Positions 18,760 through 27,551 are shown, counted from the first letter of the stretch. The stretch is DNA of 40,664 nucleotides from SZUA-35 sp965530755 (GCA_965530755.1 CBESNA010000034.1:1-40664); one strand, 5' to 3'. Program-made: numbers and translations. Notes: generated by a model from the letters alone, not told the origin.

Positions 18760-20430
18760 ATGGCTGGCTCCACCCTTCGACTTCGACCCTGGCAGCGCCG
18801 GGCGCTCGACATCTACGAAGCGGAGGAGTCGCCAGATTTTCTGGCCGTGGCGACCCCCGGAGCGGGTAAGACCACCTTTGCGCTCACGGCCGCTCGACTC
18901 ACACTTCCCCGACTCGGGGGACGCCTCATCATCGTGGCGCCGACTCGGCACCTGAAGGAACAGTGGGCAGACGCGGCCGAGCGTTTCGGCCTCATGCTCG
19001 ACACCGACTGGTCGCCGAGCGACGGGATCCGTTCAGACGTCCACGGCATCGTGACCACCTATCAGCAAGTCGGGTCGTCGCCGGAGTCGTTCCCGCCGCT
19101 GGTCGAGGGCGGATTCGTGATCCTCGACGAGATCCACCACGCCGGCGAGGAACGATCATGGGGCGACGGTGTGTCGTTGGCGTTCGAGCGGGCGGCCCGG
19201 CGTCTGGCGTTGTCCGGTACCCCGTTCCGCAGTGACACTCGTTCGATTCCCTTCGTTCGGTATCACGACAACGAGGTCGTGCCAGACGTCGAGTACGGCT
19301 ATGGCGATGCGCTCGACGACGGCCGCGTCGTCCGTCCGGTGTTCTTCCCCCGCTTCGGCGGGTCTATGGAGTGGATGGCTCCAGACGGCGCCCATCTGGC
19401 AGCCAGTTTCGACGACCCGCTGGCTCGGACGCTTGCCAACCAGCGTTTGCGGGCGGCGCTGAGCCTGGAGGGTGAGTGGCTGCCGACCGTGCTCGGGCAT
19501 GCCAATGCCGAGCTGATCAAGATCCGGGAGAAGCACCCAGAGGCGGGTGGCCTCGTCATCGCAATGGATCAGGCGCATGCCTGGGGTATCGCCGAACACC
19601 TTCGGAACCGGTATCGGATCAACGCGACGGTCGCCGTGAGCGAGGACCCTGACGCGTCGGCGAAGATCAGCCGTTTCGCGACGGGGAACGCGCCCTGGAT
19701 CGTCGCCGTCCGCATGGTGTCCGAAGGGGTCGACATCCCGAGGCTGCGGGTGGGCGTGTATGCAACCACGACCACGACCGAACTCTTCTTCCGTCAGGCC
19801 GTGGGTCGCATCGTCCGCTGGTCTGCCGGGCGGGGTCGGCAGCGTGCCTACTTGTTCATGCCCGACGACGCTCGGCTGCGCCATTTCGGCTCGGCGATCT
19901 CCGAGACCCGCCGTCATGTCCTTGTGAAGAAGAGCGATGCCGAGACCGACGGGTTCGAGGAGCAGGAGAACGAAGGACTCGACGCATTGCGTGACGAGGG
20001 CGAGCAGATGTCGTTGTTCGCCGTGCTCTCGGCAACGGCCGATGGGTTGCCGGCCGATCTCGACATCTTCTCCGATGATGACGACCCCGACTTCGACCCG
20101 GATGCAGAGACGGCCGAAGAGGAACTGGCCGCCGGTGATGCACAGCTGCTGATCGACCTCTCGTTGCTCCCACTCGCCGGGCCCGCTGGGCTCAACCGTC
20201 GTGGCCGCAAGGAGCGAGACCGGCTGCGAGAGCTGAACGCCGAGCTCGCCCGCGTTCTTGTCGACCTGACGGGCAAGACCCACGCAGCAGTGAACTTCGA
20301 ACTGAATCGCCTGTCGGGTGTGTCGAAGGTGGCGGAGGCGACCATCGACCAGTTGGATCGCCGTGCCCGGCAGGGTCAAGGTTGGGTCGAACGCATCCAG
20401 AAACTCCAGCGCATGAAGCGCTTCGTCTGA
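18760..20430 (+). CDS. Superfamily 2 DNA/RNA helicase
   Basis: The 556-residue protein has a RecA-like pair. Walker A is A-T-P-G-A-G-K-T-T (31-39), motif II is I-L-D-E-I-H-H (a DEIH box, 123-126), and motif III is L-S-G-T-P-F-R-S-D (151-159). Motifs V and VI appear later as S-E-G-V-D-I-P-R and Q-A-V-G-R-I-V-R-W. The overall look is of the UvrB/RecG/type III restriction Res-subunit class of ATP-dependent helicases. After the helicase core comes an acidic stretch (about 430-460) and a helical, basic tail. No nuclease or methylase is fused or adjacent, so it is not a clear restriction system. I cannot assign a repair or RNA role. Confidence 0.85.
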   Translation: MAGSTLRLRPWQRRALDIYEAEESPDFLAVATPGAGKTTFALTAARLTLPRLGGRLIIVAPTRHLKEQWADAAERFGLMLDTDWSPSDGIRSDVHGIVTTYQQVGSSPESFPPLVEGGFVILDEIHHAGEERSWGDGVSLAFERAARRLALSGTPFRSDTRSIPFVRYHDNEVVPDVEYGYGDALDDGRVVRPVFFPRFGGSMEWMAPDGAHLAASFDDPLARTLANQRLRAALSLEGEWLPTVLGHANAELIKIREKHPEAGGLVIAMDQAHAWGIAEHLRNRYRINATVAVSEDPDASAKISRFATGNAPWIVAVRMVSEGVDIPRLRVGVYATTTTTELFFRQAVGRIVRWSAGRGRQRAYLFMPDDARLRHFGSAISETRRHVLVKKSDAETDGFEEQENEGLDALRDEGEQMSLFAVLSATADGLPADLDIFSDDDDPDFDPDAETAEEELAAGDAQLLIDLSLLPLAGPAGLNRRGRKERDRLRELNAELARVLVDLTGKTHAAVNFELNRLSGVSKVAEATIDQLDRRARQGQGWVERIQKLQRMKRFV

Positions 20431-20448
20431 CCTCTGACCTCCGACCTG

Positions 20449-20543
20449 TCCCTCAACCCGAGGCTATGACCCCCGTTTTTGGGGGCCCCAAACCTCGGGT
20501 TTGAGCCCCACAAAACCGGGGGTGATCACCTCGGGTTGAGGGA
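20449..20543. terminator. 95-bp nested inverted repeat between convergent genes, probable bidirectional terminator
   Basis: The outer arms 20449-20463 and 20529-20543 are perfect 15-bp inverted copies. Inside them, 20469-20479 pairs with 20512-20523 around one bulged base. Then 20482-20486 pairs with 20505-20509, and 20489-20494 with 20498-20503 around a TCG loop. The right outer arm codes for the last residues of the hydrolase. CCTCGGGTT occurs twice in this orientation and once inverted. The position between two converging genes suggests termination on both strands, though the size exceeds a normal intrinsic terminator. Confidence 0.6.
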
Positions 20544-21200
20544 TTGTTTCAGGAAGTCGATCGTTCTCGACCACGCCAGGTCGGCGGCATCGGAATCGTG
20601 ATGCTGGCCCGGCTCGAAGAACCAGTGCCCGGCCTTTTCATAGACGTGGAACTCGGTGTCGTTCTCGCCCAACCGTATGAACGACTCGGTCACCACCCGG
20701 TCCTCCTCAGAGACCAGATGATCAGCGTCGCCGAAATGCCCCATGAAGGTCGCTGTCGCGTCGTCGAAGTCGATGGATTGCGCCCCGTAGAACGTGACCA
20801 CCGCAGCAACCGACTCCGGCAGCCTGGCCGCCAACCAGAGCGCCATCGAGCCGCCCATCGACAATCCGATCACGCCGATCGGCGCAGTCGGATCCTCAGC
20901 CACCGCTCGCAACGCATGCGCGGACGCCAGCACGATGCCCGAGATGTCGTCCGGGCTCACTTCGGCCAATGCGGCCTCGCCCTCCTCGACCGTCGTGGGT
21001 CGTCGGCCACCCAGTAGGTCCGGTGCCACAACGGTGTACCCCTCGTCGGCGATCCGTTCGGCGAGGTCCTTGACCTCCTCGGTCAGACCCCACCACGAGT
21101 GCAGCAGAAGCACACCCGGACCCTTCACACCGCCCCGCGGGTTGACCAGGAATGCCTCACCGGCGGGGGTGCTGCGGTGGCCGGAATCGTTGCCGCTCAT
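20526..21200 (-). CDS. Dienelactone hydrolase family protein
   Basis: The 224-residue alpha/beta hydrolase resembles dienelactone hydrolases: L-L-L-H-S-W-W-G-L near the start and the nucleophile elbow G-L-S-M-G-G (112-117). The nucleophile is Ser114, where canonical enzymes have Cys. The other triad members are probably D158 or D160 and H192 (A-G-H-W-F). It probably hydrolyses an ester or lactone in the cytoplasm; the substrate is unknown. A TACGGT hexamer 8 bases upstream of the ATG (21209-21214, minus strand) may be a -10. The gene is divergent from the YihY-like gene and convergent with the helicase. Confidence 0.82.
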   Translation of the reverse strand: MSGNDSGHRSTPAGEAFLVNPRGGVKGPGVLLLHSWWGLTEEVKDLAERIADEGYTVVAPDLLGGRRPTTVEEGEAALAEVSPDDISGIVLASAHALRAVAEDPTAPIGVIGLSMGGSMALWLAARLPESVAAVVTFYGAQSIDFDDATATFMGHFGDADHLVSEEDRVVTESFIRLGENDTEFHVYEKAGHWFFEPGQHHDSDAADLAWSRTIDFLKQSLNPR

Positions 21201-21244
21201 GAAGCTCGACCGTACCCGTCCTCGGTCGAAGGCCCGACGGTCAA

Positions 21245-21250
21245 TACCCT
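21245..21250 (+). promoter_or_regulatory. Probable -10 element of a leaderless YihY-like mRNA
   Basis: TACCCT (TANNNT) ends 6 bases before the GTG start at 21257. No Shine-Dalgarno is present and no good -35 is seen. Confidence 0.45.
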
Positions 21251-21256
21251 GTACCG

Positions 21257-22234
21257 GTGACCAATCCGATCAACTGGCTCCGCACCGGCTGGACCTTTGT
21301 GTTCGATGTCGCGAAGCGTTGGTACTTCGGCGGCATCGGTGACCTCGCTGCCGGGGTCACCTTCTGGATCCTGCTCTCGCTCCCGGCCGTGATCCTGGCC
21401 ATGGTGTCGGCGCTCGGTGTGCTCGACTCCTTCCTCGGACGAAGCCTTTCCGCGGAGATCGAGGACGACATCACTGGCTTCGTCGAGCGGGTCTTCACCA
21501 GCGACGCACCCGGCATCGCAAATGCCGTGAACGAGCTGTTCTCGCAGCAGGAACTCGGCCTCTTGACCGTGTCCGTGGCGTTGACGCTCTGGACGATCAG
21601 TCGTGGTTTCGCCGGCATGATCCGCGCGCTCGACGGCGTGTACGAGGTCGACGAGAGTCGCCCCTGGTACACGACCCGAATCGTCGCTCTCTTCCTCGGA
21701 CTCGGCAGCCTCCTCGTTTCGGTGCCGATCGTGCTCCTGGAGCTGTTCGTCTGGTCGCGATTCCCCGACGGGGCAATCGAGTCGATCCTGCGCACGGTCG
21801 TGGCCGTGCTGATCCTGGTGACCTGGGCCTCGATGATCTTTCACTACGGACCGTCGATTCGGACCAAGTGGCGCTGGGACCTCCCTGGCTCGATCGTGGC
21901 CGCCAGCTTCTGGTGGATCCTCACGGTTGGTTACCAGTCGTACATCGACGTGGCCAGCGGCCGGAACGGCGTGCTCAGCGCCATCGGTGCGTCCCTGCTA
22001 GCGCTGACCTGGGTGTGGCTCGCGGCGCAGGTCCTGCTCATCGGTGCCGCGGTGAACGTCGAGGTGGCCACGATCAGGGGCATAGAGCGCAGCCGGCGAG
22101 AATGGAAGATCCCCGACGTCTTGCGGACCGGTGAGATGAAGAAGATCACCGCCACCGAAACTCGGCCTCAGCGCCGCGAGACCGACGATCCTGACCGCCT
22201 CACCGAGGTGTGGGGCGGCCGGACGGATTCCTGA
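21257..22234 (+). CDS. YihY/BrkB-family inner membrane protein
   Basis: The 325-residue protein has about six membrane spans and the layout of the YihY/virulence factor BrkB family. It has D-L-A-A-G-V-T-F-W-I-L-L-S near the first span. The later segment W-T-I-S-R-G-F-A-G-M-I-R-A-L-D-G-V-Y-E is the family hallmark. The C-terminus is a soluble basic tail. The family has been linked to ribonuclease BN only by an old misassignment, so the function remains uncertain; a transport or envelope role is usual. The gene starts with GTG and is divergent from the hydrolase by 56 bp. Confidence 0.85.
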   Translation: MTNPINWLRTGWTFVFDVAKRWYFGGIGDLAAGVTFWILLSLPAVILAMVSALGVLDSFLGRSLSAEIEDDITGFVERVFTSDAPGIANAVNELFSQQELGLLTVSVALTLWTISRGFAGMIRALDGVYEVDESRPWYTTRIVALFLGLGSLLVSVPIVLLELFVWSRFPDGAIESILRTVVAVLILVTWASMIFHYGPSIRTKWRWDLPGSIVAASFWWILTVGYQSYIDVASGRNGVLSAIGASLLALTWVWLAAQVLLIGAAVNVEVATIRGIERSRREWKIPDVLRTGEMKKITATETRPQRRETDDPDRLTEVWGGRTDS

Positions 22235-22251
22235 GACGAGGAGAGTCCGCG

Positions 22252-24672
22252 TCACGCATCCGGCATCAACGCCCATTCGAGGACCTGGCCGATGTCCTCG
22301 GCGAGATGCACGGTGAGCTGATCGAGCACATCGGAGGGAACGTCCTCGAGGTCGTCACCGTTCGCAGCCGGGAGGATGACCTCGGTCAGTCCGGCCCGAT
22401 GGGCGGCGAGCACCTTCTGTTTCACGCCGCCGATGGGGAGCACTCGGCCCTGCAGCGTCAGTTCGCCCGTCATGCCGACGTTTGGTTTGACGGTTCGGCC
22501 GGAGAGCAGGCTGACGAGGGCTGTGGTCATGGTGACACCGGCTGACGGCCCGTCCTTCGGGACGGCGCCGGCCGGAAAGTGCACGTGCAGCCGCTTGCCG
22601 GCCGGAAGTGTCACACCGAATCGTTCGCTGTTTGCGCCGACGACCGAGCGGGCAATCGATGCCGACTCCTTCATGACATCACCCAGTTGTCCGGTGAGGA
22701 CGGTCTCGCCCTCCCCGTCGACGAGGGCCGTCTCGACGAACAGCACGTCGCCGCCGGCTCCAGTGACGGCGAGCCCTGTTGCGATGCCGGGCCGGTCGAT
22801 CCGCTGCGCGATGGGCTCGCTCGGGATCGGACGCCCGAGAAGGTCGCGCAGGTCACCATCGGAGATCACCACAGGCACCACGGCGGCGCCAGTGGCCAGC
22901 TTCGTCGCGGCTTTGCGGACGGCTTTGTCGAGCAGCCGTTCGAGACTGCGGACTCCGGCCTCCCGTGTGTAGTCGCCTGCGATCATGGCGATGGCGGCGT
23001 CCTCGATGGTCACGTCGCCGTCGCCGAGGCCGTTGTGTTCGACCAATCTCGGAAGCAGGTGGCGTCGAGCGATGGTCGCCTTCTCCCGCTCGGTGTAGCC
23101 ATCGAGTCTGATGATCTCCATGCGGTCCAACAGCGGGCCGGGGATCGTGTCGAGAACGTTCGCCGTCGCGAGGAAGACGACGTCGGAGAGATCGAGCTCG
23201 AACTCGAGGTAGTGATCCCGGAACGAGTGATTCTGGGCTGGATCGAGCACCTCGAGCAGCGCCGCGGACGGATCGCCCTGGTATCCGCCGCTGACCTTGT
23301 CGATCTCGTCGAGCAGGACGACGGGGTTCATCGTCCCGGCCTCGTGGAGCGCACGAACCAGCCGGCCGGGGCGAGCGCCGACGTAGGTGCGGCGATGTCC
23401 CCTGATCTCGGCCTCATCCCTGATGCCACCGAGAGCGACCCGGACGAACGACCGGCCCAAGGCGTGGGCCACTGATTCACCGAGGGAGGTCTTGCCGACA
23501 CCAGGGGGACCGACGAGCGCCAGGATCGCACCGCTGCGCCGGGTGGGCGGTGTGCGCTCGGGAACGCGTTCCTGCTCCGCACGCTCGGCACGCAGCTTGC
23601 GTACTGCGAGGTACTCGATGAGGCGGTCCTTCACATCTTCGAGGCCGGTGTGGTCATCGTCGAGGATCGCTCGTGCCGCCTGCAGGTCGATCGGTGCGTC
23701 TGATCGCTGGTCGAAGGGCAGTTCGAACACCGTGTCGAGCCAGGTGCGGATCCAGTTCGCTTCCATCGACTCCCCGCCGGTTCGCTCGAGGCGACCGATC
23801 TCGCGTTCGACGTCGGTTGCGATGGCTTCGGTGATGGCCTCGGCATCGGTCAGGGCTGCCAGTCTTGACCGGTATCCGGCAATGGCGTCGCCGCCGCCGT
23901 CCCCCAGCTCATCGTGGATCGCCGAGAGCTGACGCCGAAGCAGGGCCTCCCGCTGGCCCTTCTCCAGGTCTTCCCCGACCTCTTTGGCGATTTTCTCACG
24001 GAGGGCGAGATCGGCCAGCGTCTCCTTGATCCACGACGTGGCCAGTGCCAGCCGATGATCGACGTCGACGGCCTCGAGGAGTTCGACTCGCCGGTCCAAG
24101 GACAGTTCCGGCCAGTAGGCGATCGAGTCGGCGAGGGCGCCAGGATGCTCGATGTCGCGAAGCGCTCCTGTCATGCCTCGGCCGCCGATCTTGTCGAGCA
24201 AGTTGGCAGCGGCCGCGCGATAGCCGACCGCTGCGGTCTCTTGGTCGGCGGTGGGTTCGGGGTCGACCAGATGCTCTGCTTCGACCCACAACCCAGCGCT
24301 GGCACCGATCACACCGGCACCGACTCTTGCTCGGTGCAGTGCGCGCACCGTGATGGCCGGAGTGCCGTCCGGTAACTCGCCGCGATCCTCGATTCGACCG
24401 ACCACGCCGACGCGGGCGTAGCGATCTGCACCGTCGGAGGTGGAGATCTTCGGCACCATCAGGAGGCGGTCGGTGCGAGCCGCAGCGATCGCCGCGCCAG
24501 CCTCGTCTGACTGGATGGCGACGGTGATCACCATCTCTGGCAACACCACACCGTCGGGAAGGGGAAGGACGGGCAGTGTCTCGAAGTGCGGGGTCTCCGA
24601 GACCGGTGTCTCCGAGCGCGAGGTTGTCGTGGCGTCGGATGACTGGGGTGGACGGGTGGAAGCATCGCTCAT
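22252..24672 (-). CDS. lon: ATP-dependent Lon protease
   Basis: The 806-residue protein contains all Lon parts: an N-terminal substrate domain (about 31-235), a coiled region, an AAA+ module with Walker A G-P-P-G-V-G-K-T (388-395) and Walker B L-L-D-E-I-D, and the protease domain. The catalytic dyad is S710 in P-K-D-G-P-S-A-G and K753 in G-G-V-K-Q-K-V-L; their spacing of 43 equals E. coli Lon (679/722). It degrades misfolded and regulatory proteins in the cytoplasm. It has about 30 extra Ser/Thr-rich residues at the N-terminus. The promoter region is shared with the divergent RHH-like gene and holds a palindrome over the likely -10. Confidence 0.96.
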   Translation of the reverse strand: MSDASTRPPQSSDATTTSRSETPVSETPHFETLPVLPLPDGVVLPEMVITVAIQSDEAGAAIAAARTDRLLMVPKISTSDGADRYARVGVVGRIEDRGELPDGTPAITVRALHRARVGAGVIGASAGLWVEAEHLVDPEPTADQETAAVGYRAAAANLLDKIGGRGMTGALRDIEHPGALADSIAYWPELSLDRRVELLEAVDVDHRLALATSWIKETLADLALREKIAKEVGEDLEKGQREALLRRQLSAIHDELGDGGGDAIAGYRSRLAALTDAEAITEAIATDVEREIGRLERTGGESMEANWIRTWLDTVFELPFDQRSDAPIDLQAARAILDDDHTGLEDVKDRLIEYLAVRKLRAERAEQERVPERTPPTRRSGAILALVGPPGVGKTSLGESVAHALGRSFVRVALGGIRDEAEIRGHRRTYVGARPGRLVRALHEAGTMNPVVLLDEIDKVSGGYQGDPSAALLEVLDPAQNHSFRDHYLEFELDLSDVVFLATANVLDTIPGPLLDRMEIIRLDGYTEREKATIARRHLLPRLVEHNGLGDGDVTIEDAAIAMIAGDYTREAGVRSLERLLDKAVRKAATKLATGAAVVPVVISDGDLRDLLGRPIPSEPIAQRIDRPGIATGLAVTGAGGDVLFVETALVDGEGETVLTGQLGDVMKESASIARSVVGANSERFGVTLPAGKRLHVHFPAGAVPKDGPSAGVTMTTALVSLLSGRTVKPNVGMTGELTLQGRVLPIGGVKQKVLAAHRAGLTEVILPAANGDDLEDVPSDVLDQLTVHLAEDIGQVLEWALMPDA

Positions 24673-24726
24673 GTGCGAATCCAGCTTTCGTGTGCGGTGT
24701 CCTTGCGGGAACGTGAGGAGAAGTGC

Positions 24727-24751
24727 GAATTACAGAATTACATGTAATATA
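24727..24751. promoter_or_regulatory. Operator-like palindrome and -10 elements in the lon divergent promoter
   Basis: GAATTACA occurs twice in tandem (24727-24734 and 24735-24742). ATTACATGTAAT (24737-24748) is a perfect 12-bp palindrome. TAATAT (24745-24750, plus) and TATATT (24746-24751, minus) are plausible -10 hexamers for the divergent genes. The tract is strikingly AT-rich in this high-GC DNA. A repressor bound here could control both genes. Confidence 0.55.
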
Positions 24752-24808
24752 CGCAAACGCACAGGCGGCAACGCCTGTTCCCCTCGATCCTGCGACAGGA
24801 GTCACACA

Positions 24809-25330
24809 ATGGCTGAGCGCCCCCCATGCGATCTCGACGAGGTCGCCGCCTGGTTCGCCGGCGTGGTTCCCGACGGCTGGTTCGAGACACCGATGTCGGT
24901 CCGAGCGGACCGTGACGAGATCATCGTGACCGGAACGCTCGCCACCCCGGCGAACGTCCCAGAAGGAAAGGATGCCGGTCGCTTGGCGGCGCAGGCCCGC
25001 GTGTCGGCCTTTCGGGAAGACACACGGAAGGCCCGTATGAAGATCGCCGAAACAGCGCAGTTCCGCTGGCAACGGCACGTGTCGTGGGCGGCTGCCTGTG
25101 GGCCCGTCGAGTCGACCTTCACCAACGCCTCGGTCCCGGTGATGACCCGACTCCGTTTTGATGAACGTGAGGTGTTGGACACCCTCATCGACACCGGGGT
25201 CGCTCGGAGCCGATCCGAGGCCATGGCGTGGTGTGTCTCACAGGTCGCCCACCACCAGAGCGAGTGGATCGGGCGCCTCCGCGAGGCCATGACCGAAGTC
25301 GATCGCATCCGGGCCGAGGGCCCAGGCTGA
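24809..25330 (+). CDS. Protein with ribbon-helix-helix-like C-terminus, divergent from lon
   Basis: The 173-residue product has an N-terminal part (1-100) of no recognised family. Residues about 109-148 resemble an RHH (MetJ/Arc) fold: a strand V-P-V-M-T-R-L-R, a helix F-D-E-R-E-V-L-D-T-L-I-D-T-G, a turn and a helix S-R-S-E-A-M-A-W-C-V-S. A charged amphipathic helix follows. RHH proteins are usually dimeric DNA-binding repressors; here the strand is internal, which is unusual. The ATG at 24809 is chosen because AGGAG (24797-24801) lies seven bases upstream. The gene is transcribed away from lon with a palindrome between them, so it may be an autoregulator. DNA binding is inference. Confidence 0.6.
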   Translation: MAERPPCDLDEVAAWFAGVVPDGWFETPMSVRADRDEIIVTGTLATPANVPEGKDAGRLAAQARVSAFREDTRKARMKIAETAQFRWQRHVSWAAACGPVESTFTNASVPVMTRLRFDEREVLDTLIDTGVARSRSEAMAWCVSQVAHHQSEWIGRLREAMTEVDRIRAEGPG

Positions 25331-25360
25331 CCGCGTGGTCTGGCGGACCCCAGGCACCGA

Positions 25361-25951
25361 TCAGGGGGCCATCGGAGGCCGGGTCGAGGCCAGCCAGCGG
25401 TCGTAGCGGTCGGGATCGAGCCACGCACCAGTACGTTCGGCGAACGCCACAGCGGCTGGCAACATCACGCCGATCTCGCCCGATCGAGCGTTGCTGCTCG
25501 ACACAGAGCCGAGGCGGTCGTCGATCTCGAGGGCGAGGCCTGGCGGCACCTCGTGAGGCGGACGAGGCGCGACGGCGATCGGAGGGAGGTCGGCGATCGC
25601 GGCGTCTCGTGCTTGCTCGCTCCCGTACCAGTGCAGCTCGTTGATCTGGACCCATTTGTCGGCGCCCATCACCAGCAGGTCGAAGCCACGTGCGACCTCC
25701 ACCAGCAACTGCGCATTCGTGATCTGGACGTCGAGCCACTCGTGCTCTGACGCCACGTGCTCGAGCACCTCGACCCGGTCGACGAACCGCGGATGGTCGA
25801 CGTGCTCCTTTGCCAGCGCAACCCGGCTGACGGACCACACCATCCGGTCGAGGCGGTGTTGTCGGCGAGCGGCGTCGCTCAACTCGAGATGGGCGATGGT
25901 CGGCGGGTTGAACGATCCGGGATAGACCCCTACTCGCGGCTTCTGATTCAT
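25361..25951 (-). CDS. NadD-like nucleotidyltransferase
   Basis: The 196-residue protein has G-S-F-N-P-P-T-I-A-H (12-21), the (H/T)xxH nucleotide-binding motif of the nicotinate/nicotinamide mononucleotide adenylyltransferase superfamily. It also has the later V-S-S-S-N-A-R, matching the ISSTxxR motif. It likely transfers a nucleotidyl group to a phosphorylated substrate. True NadD usually sits beside obg, proA and rsfS, which are not here, so this may be a paralogue with another substrate. It lies 17 bp upstream of, and probably co-transcribed with, the M1 peptidase gene. Confidence 0.65.
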   Translation of the reverse strand: MNQKPRVGVYPGSFNPPTIAHLELSDAARRQHRLDRMVWSVSRVALAKEHVDHPRFVDRVEVLEHVASEHEWLDVQITNAQLLVEVARGFDLLVMGADKWVQINELHWYGSEQARDAAIADLPPIAVAPRPPHEVPPGLALEIDDRLGSVSSSNARSGEIGVMLPAAVAFAERTGAWLDPDRYDRWLASTRPPMAP

Positions 25952-25967
25952 CGGAGAGACCCGGACT

Positions 25968-27467
25968 TCACTCGGCGGGTGTCAACGTCGGCATCTCGCG
26001 ATCGAACAGCCACATCTCGACGGTGTCGACAGCGGTGGCGCCCTCGCGTCGTCTGACCAGATCGAGGAAGTCATCGGTGGATGCCGCACCCCCGCCATAA
26101 GTCACCGTCCACGCCTGGAGCAGTTGGAAGAAGCGGTCGTCGCCGATCTGGCGGCGGAGCGCCTCCAGTGTCAACGCCCCTCGCAAGTACACGGCTGAAT
26201 CGAACATGGTGGCCGGTGCGACCTCGGTCGGCGGCCTGAGCTCGAGCGCTGCGGCGCTCTCGGCCCGTTCGTCGAACGTCGTGCCTCCGTCGAGCTCGGT
26301 CCAGTAGTGATCTGCCCACGAGGCAAAGCCCTCGTTGAGCCAGATGTCGGCCCAGGTCGCAGGGGAGACGTCGTTACCGAACCACTGGTGGGCGAGTTCG
26401 TGAGCGAGCACGTTCTCGACGGTCCGCCGCCGAAGGGTCAAGAACTCGGTGTCAAACAGGCTGAGTGTCTGGTTCTCGAGCGCGAACGTCAGGGGTTCGG
26501 GGATGGCGACGACGCCATACGACTCGAATGGATATGGGCCGAAGATCTGCTCGAACACGGCGAGTATCTCGCCGGTCGACGCCAGCGCGGGAAGGAGCTG
26601 ACTCGCTCGTTCCGTGGGGAGGACGTTGCGGATAACGGGACCGTCAGCCTCGCTGTTGGTGATGATGGCGAAGTCGCCGGTGACGACCGATGCGCTGTAG
26701 GTGGCCATGGGATCAGCCGATGCCCAGACGAATGTGGTGCGAGTAGCGGTCGTCGTCTCCGAGATCAGCACGCCCGGCCCGGCGGCGACGCGACCCTCTG
26801 GCACGGTGATGCGGATGACGAAGGTCGCCTTGTCGGTGGGGTGATCGTTTGCCGGGAACCAGGTCGCCGCCCCCAGCGGTTCAGCGGCGACGTAAGTGCC
26901 CCACTCCTCGGTGTGCCAGCCGAGAGCGATCGGCCCGGAGGGGTCGGCGATCGGATCGGGGGTGCCCCGGTACTCCACCTTGACCGTACGAACCTCGCCC
27001 TGGGGGAGCGTGGTCGCCGGAGTGATGATCAGCTCGCGCCCGTCCCGCTCGAACTGTGCCTCGACACCGTCGACGAAGACGCGATCGACGACCATCGAGA
27101 CCAAGTCCAGGTTGAAAGACGTGAGCGGTGCCTCCGGGATCAGTTCGAGGTTCGCTTCTGCACGGAACTCGTCACCGGACACGTCGATGGCGATGTCATA
27201 GTGCTGGACGTCGTATCCCGTGTTCCCAAGACCGGGGAACAGCGGGTCTCCGACGCCGGCACCACCGGCCCGCGGGCTGGCGGTCTCGACGGTCGTGGTG
27301 GTCGATGGACGAACGGTGGTCGTCGAGACGTCAGCGGCGAGGTCCGACTCCTGGTCACTCGGAGCAGCGTCGTCGTCCGGCAACAGACTGCAGGCGGCCG
27401 CGAGGAACGCGCAGCCGAGGACGATGAGGAGAAGCCGGATGATGTCGGCGGGGGACGGTCGCTGCAC
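25968..27467 (-). CDS. M1 family zinc metallopeptidase, lipoprotein
   Basis: The 499-residue product starts with a lipoprotein signal: basic start, I-I-R-L-L-L-I-V-L-G, lipobox L-A-A-A-C and Cys26. A Thr-rich linker (about 48-66) follows. The gluzincin motif is intact: H-E-L-A-H (356-360) and N-E-G-F with E379, giving HExxH-x18-E. The substrate-side motif is A-L-E-N-Q, a variant of GAMEN. It would be an aminopeptidase anchored outside the membrane; it lacks the C-terminal helical domain of large M1 enzymes. GTG at 27467 is chosen because the signal peptide begins there; no strong ribosome site is visible. The thioesterase gene is divergent, with a gap of about 90 bp. Confidence 0.85.
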   Translation of the reverse strand: MQRPSPADIIRLLLIVLGCAFLAAACSLLPDDDAAPSDQESDLAADVSTTTVRPSTTTTVETASPRAGGAGVGDPLFPGLGNTGYDVQHYDIAIDVSGDEFRAEANLELIPEAPLTSFNLDLVSMVVDRVFVDGVEAQFERDGRELIITPATTLPQGEVRTVKVEYRGTPDPIADPSGPIALGWHTEEWGTYVAAEPLGAATWFPANDHPTDKATFVIRITVPEGRVAAGPGVLISETTTATRTTFVWASADPMATYSASVVTGDFAIITNSEADGPVIRNVLPTERASQLLPALASTGEILAVFEQIFGPYPFESYGVVAIPEPLTFALENQTLSLFDTEFLTLRRRTVENVLAHELAHQWFGNDVSPATWADIWLNEGFASWADHYWTELDGGTTFDERAESAAALELRPPTEVAPATMFDSAVYLRGALTLEALRRQIGDDRFFQLLQAWTVTYGGGAASTDDFLDLVRRREGATAVDTVEMWLFDREMPTLTPAE

Positions 27468-27545
27468 CGGCTCATTGGAGCACGTCGAACTCGCCAGAGT
27501 GTGCCACGCCCAGATCCGGCAGGCCGAGCGGTGCGCGGTGGCCCG

Positions 27546-27551
27546 TACGCT
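27546..27551 (+). promoter_or_regulatory. Probable -10 element of a leaderless thioesterase mRNA
   Basis: TACGCT (TANNNT) ends 6 bases before the GTG at 27558. No Shine-Dalgarno is seen, which supports GTG as the start on the leaderless model. Confidence 0.5.

Noticed and set aside
18760..20430. Restriction-modification or defence helicase system
   Set aside because: The helicase has no adjacent nuclease, methylase or other defence gene. The neighbours are an ABC exporter and a hydrolase.
25361..25951. Calling the gene nadD outright
   Set aside because: The motifs fit the superfamily but the usual neighbours (obg, proA, rsfS) are missing, so a paralogue with another substrate is possible.
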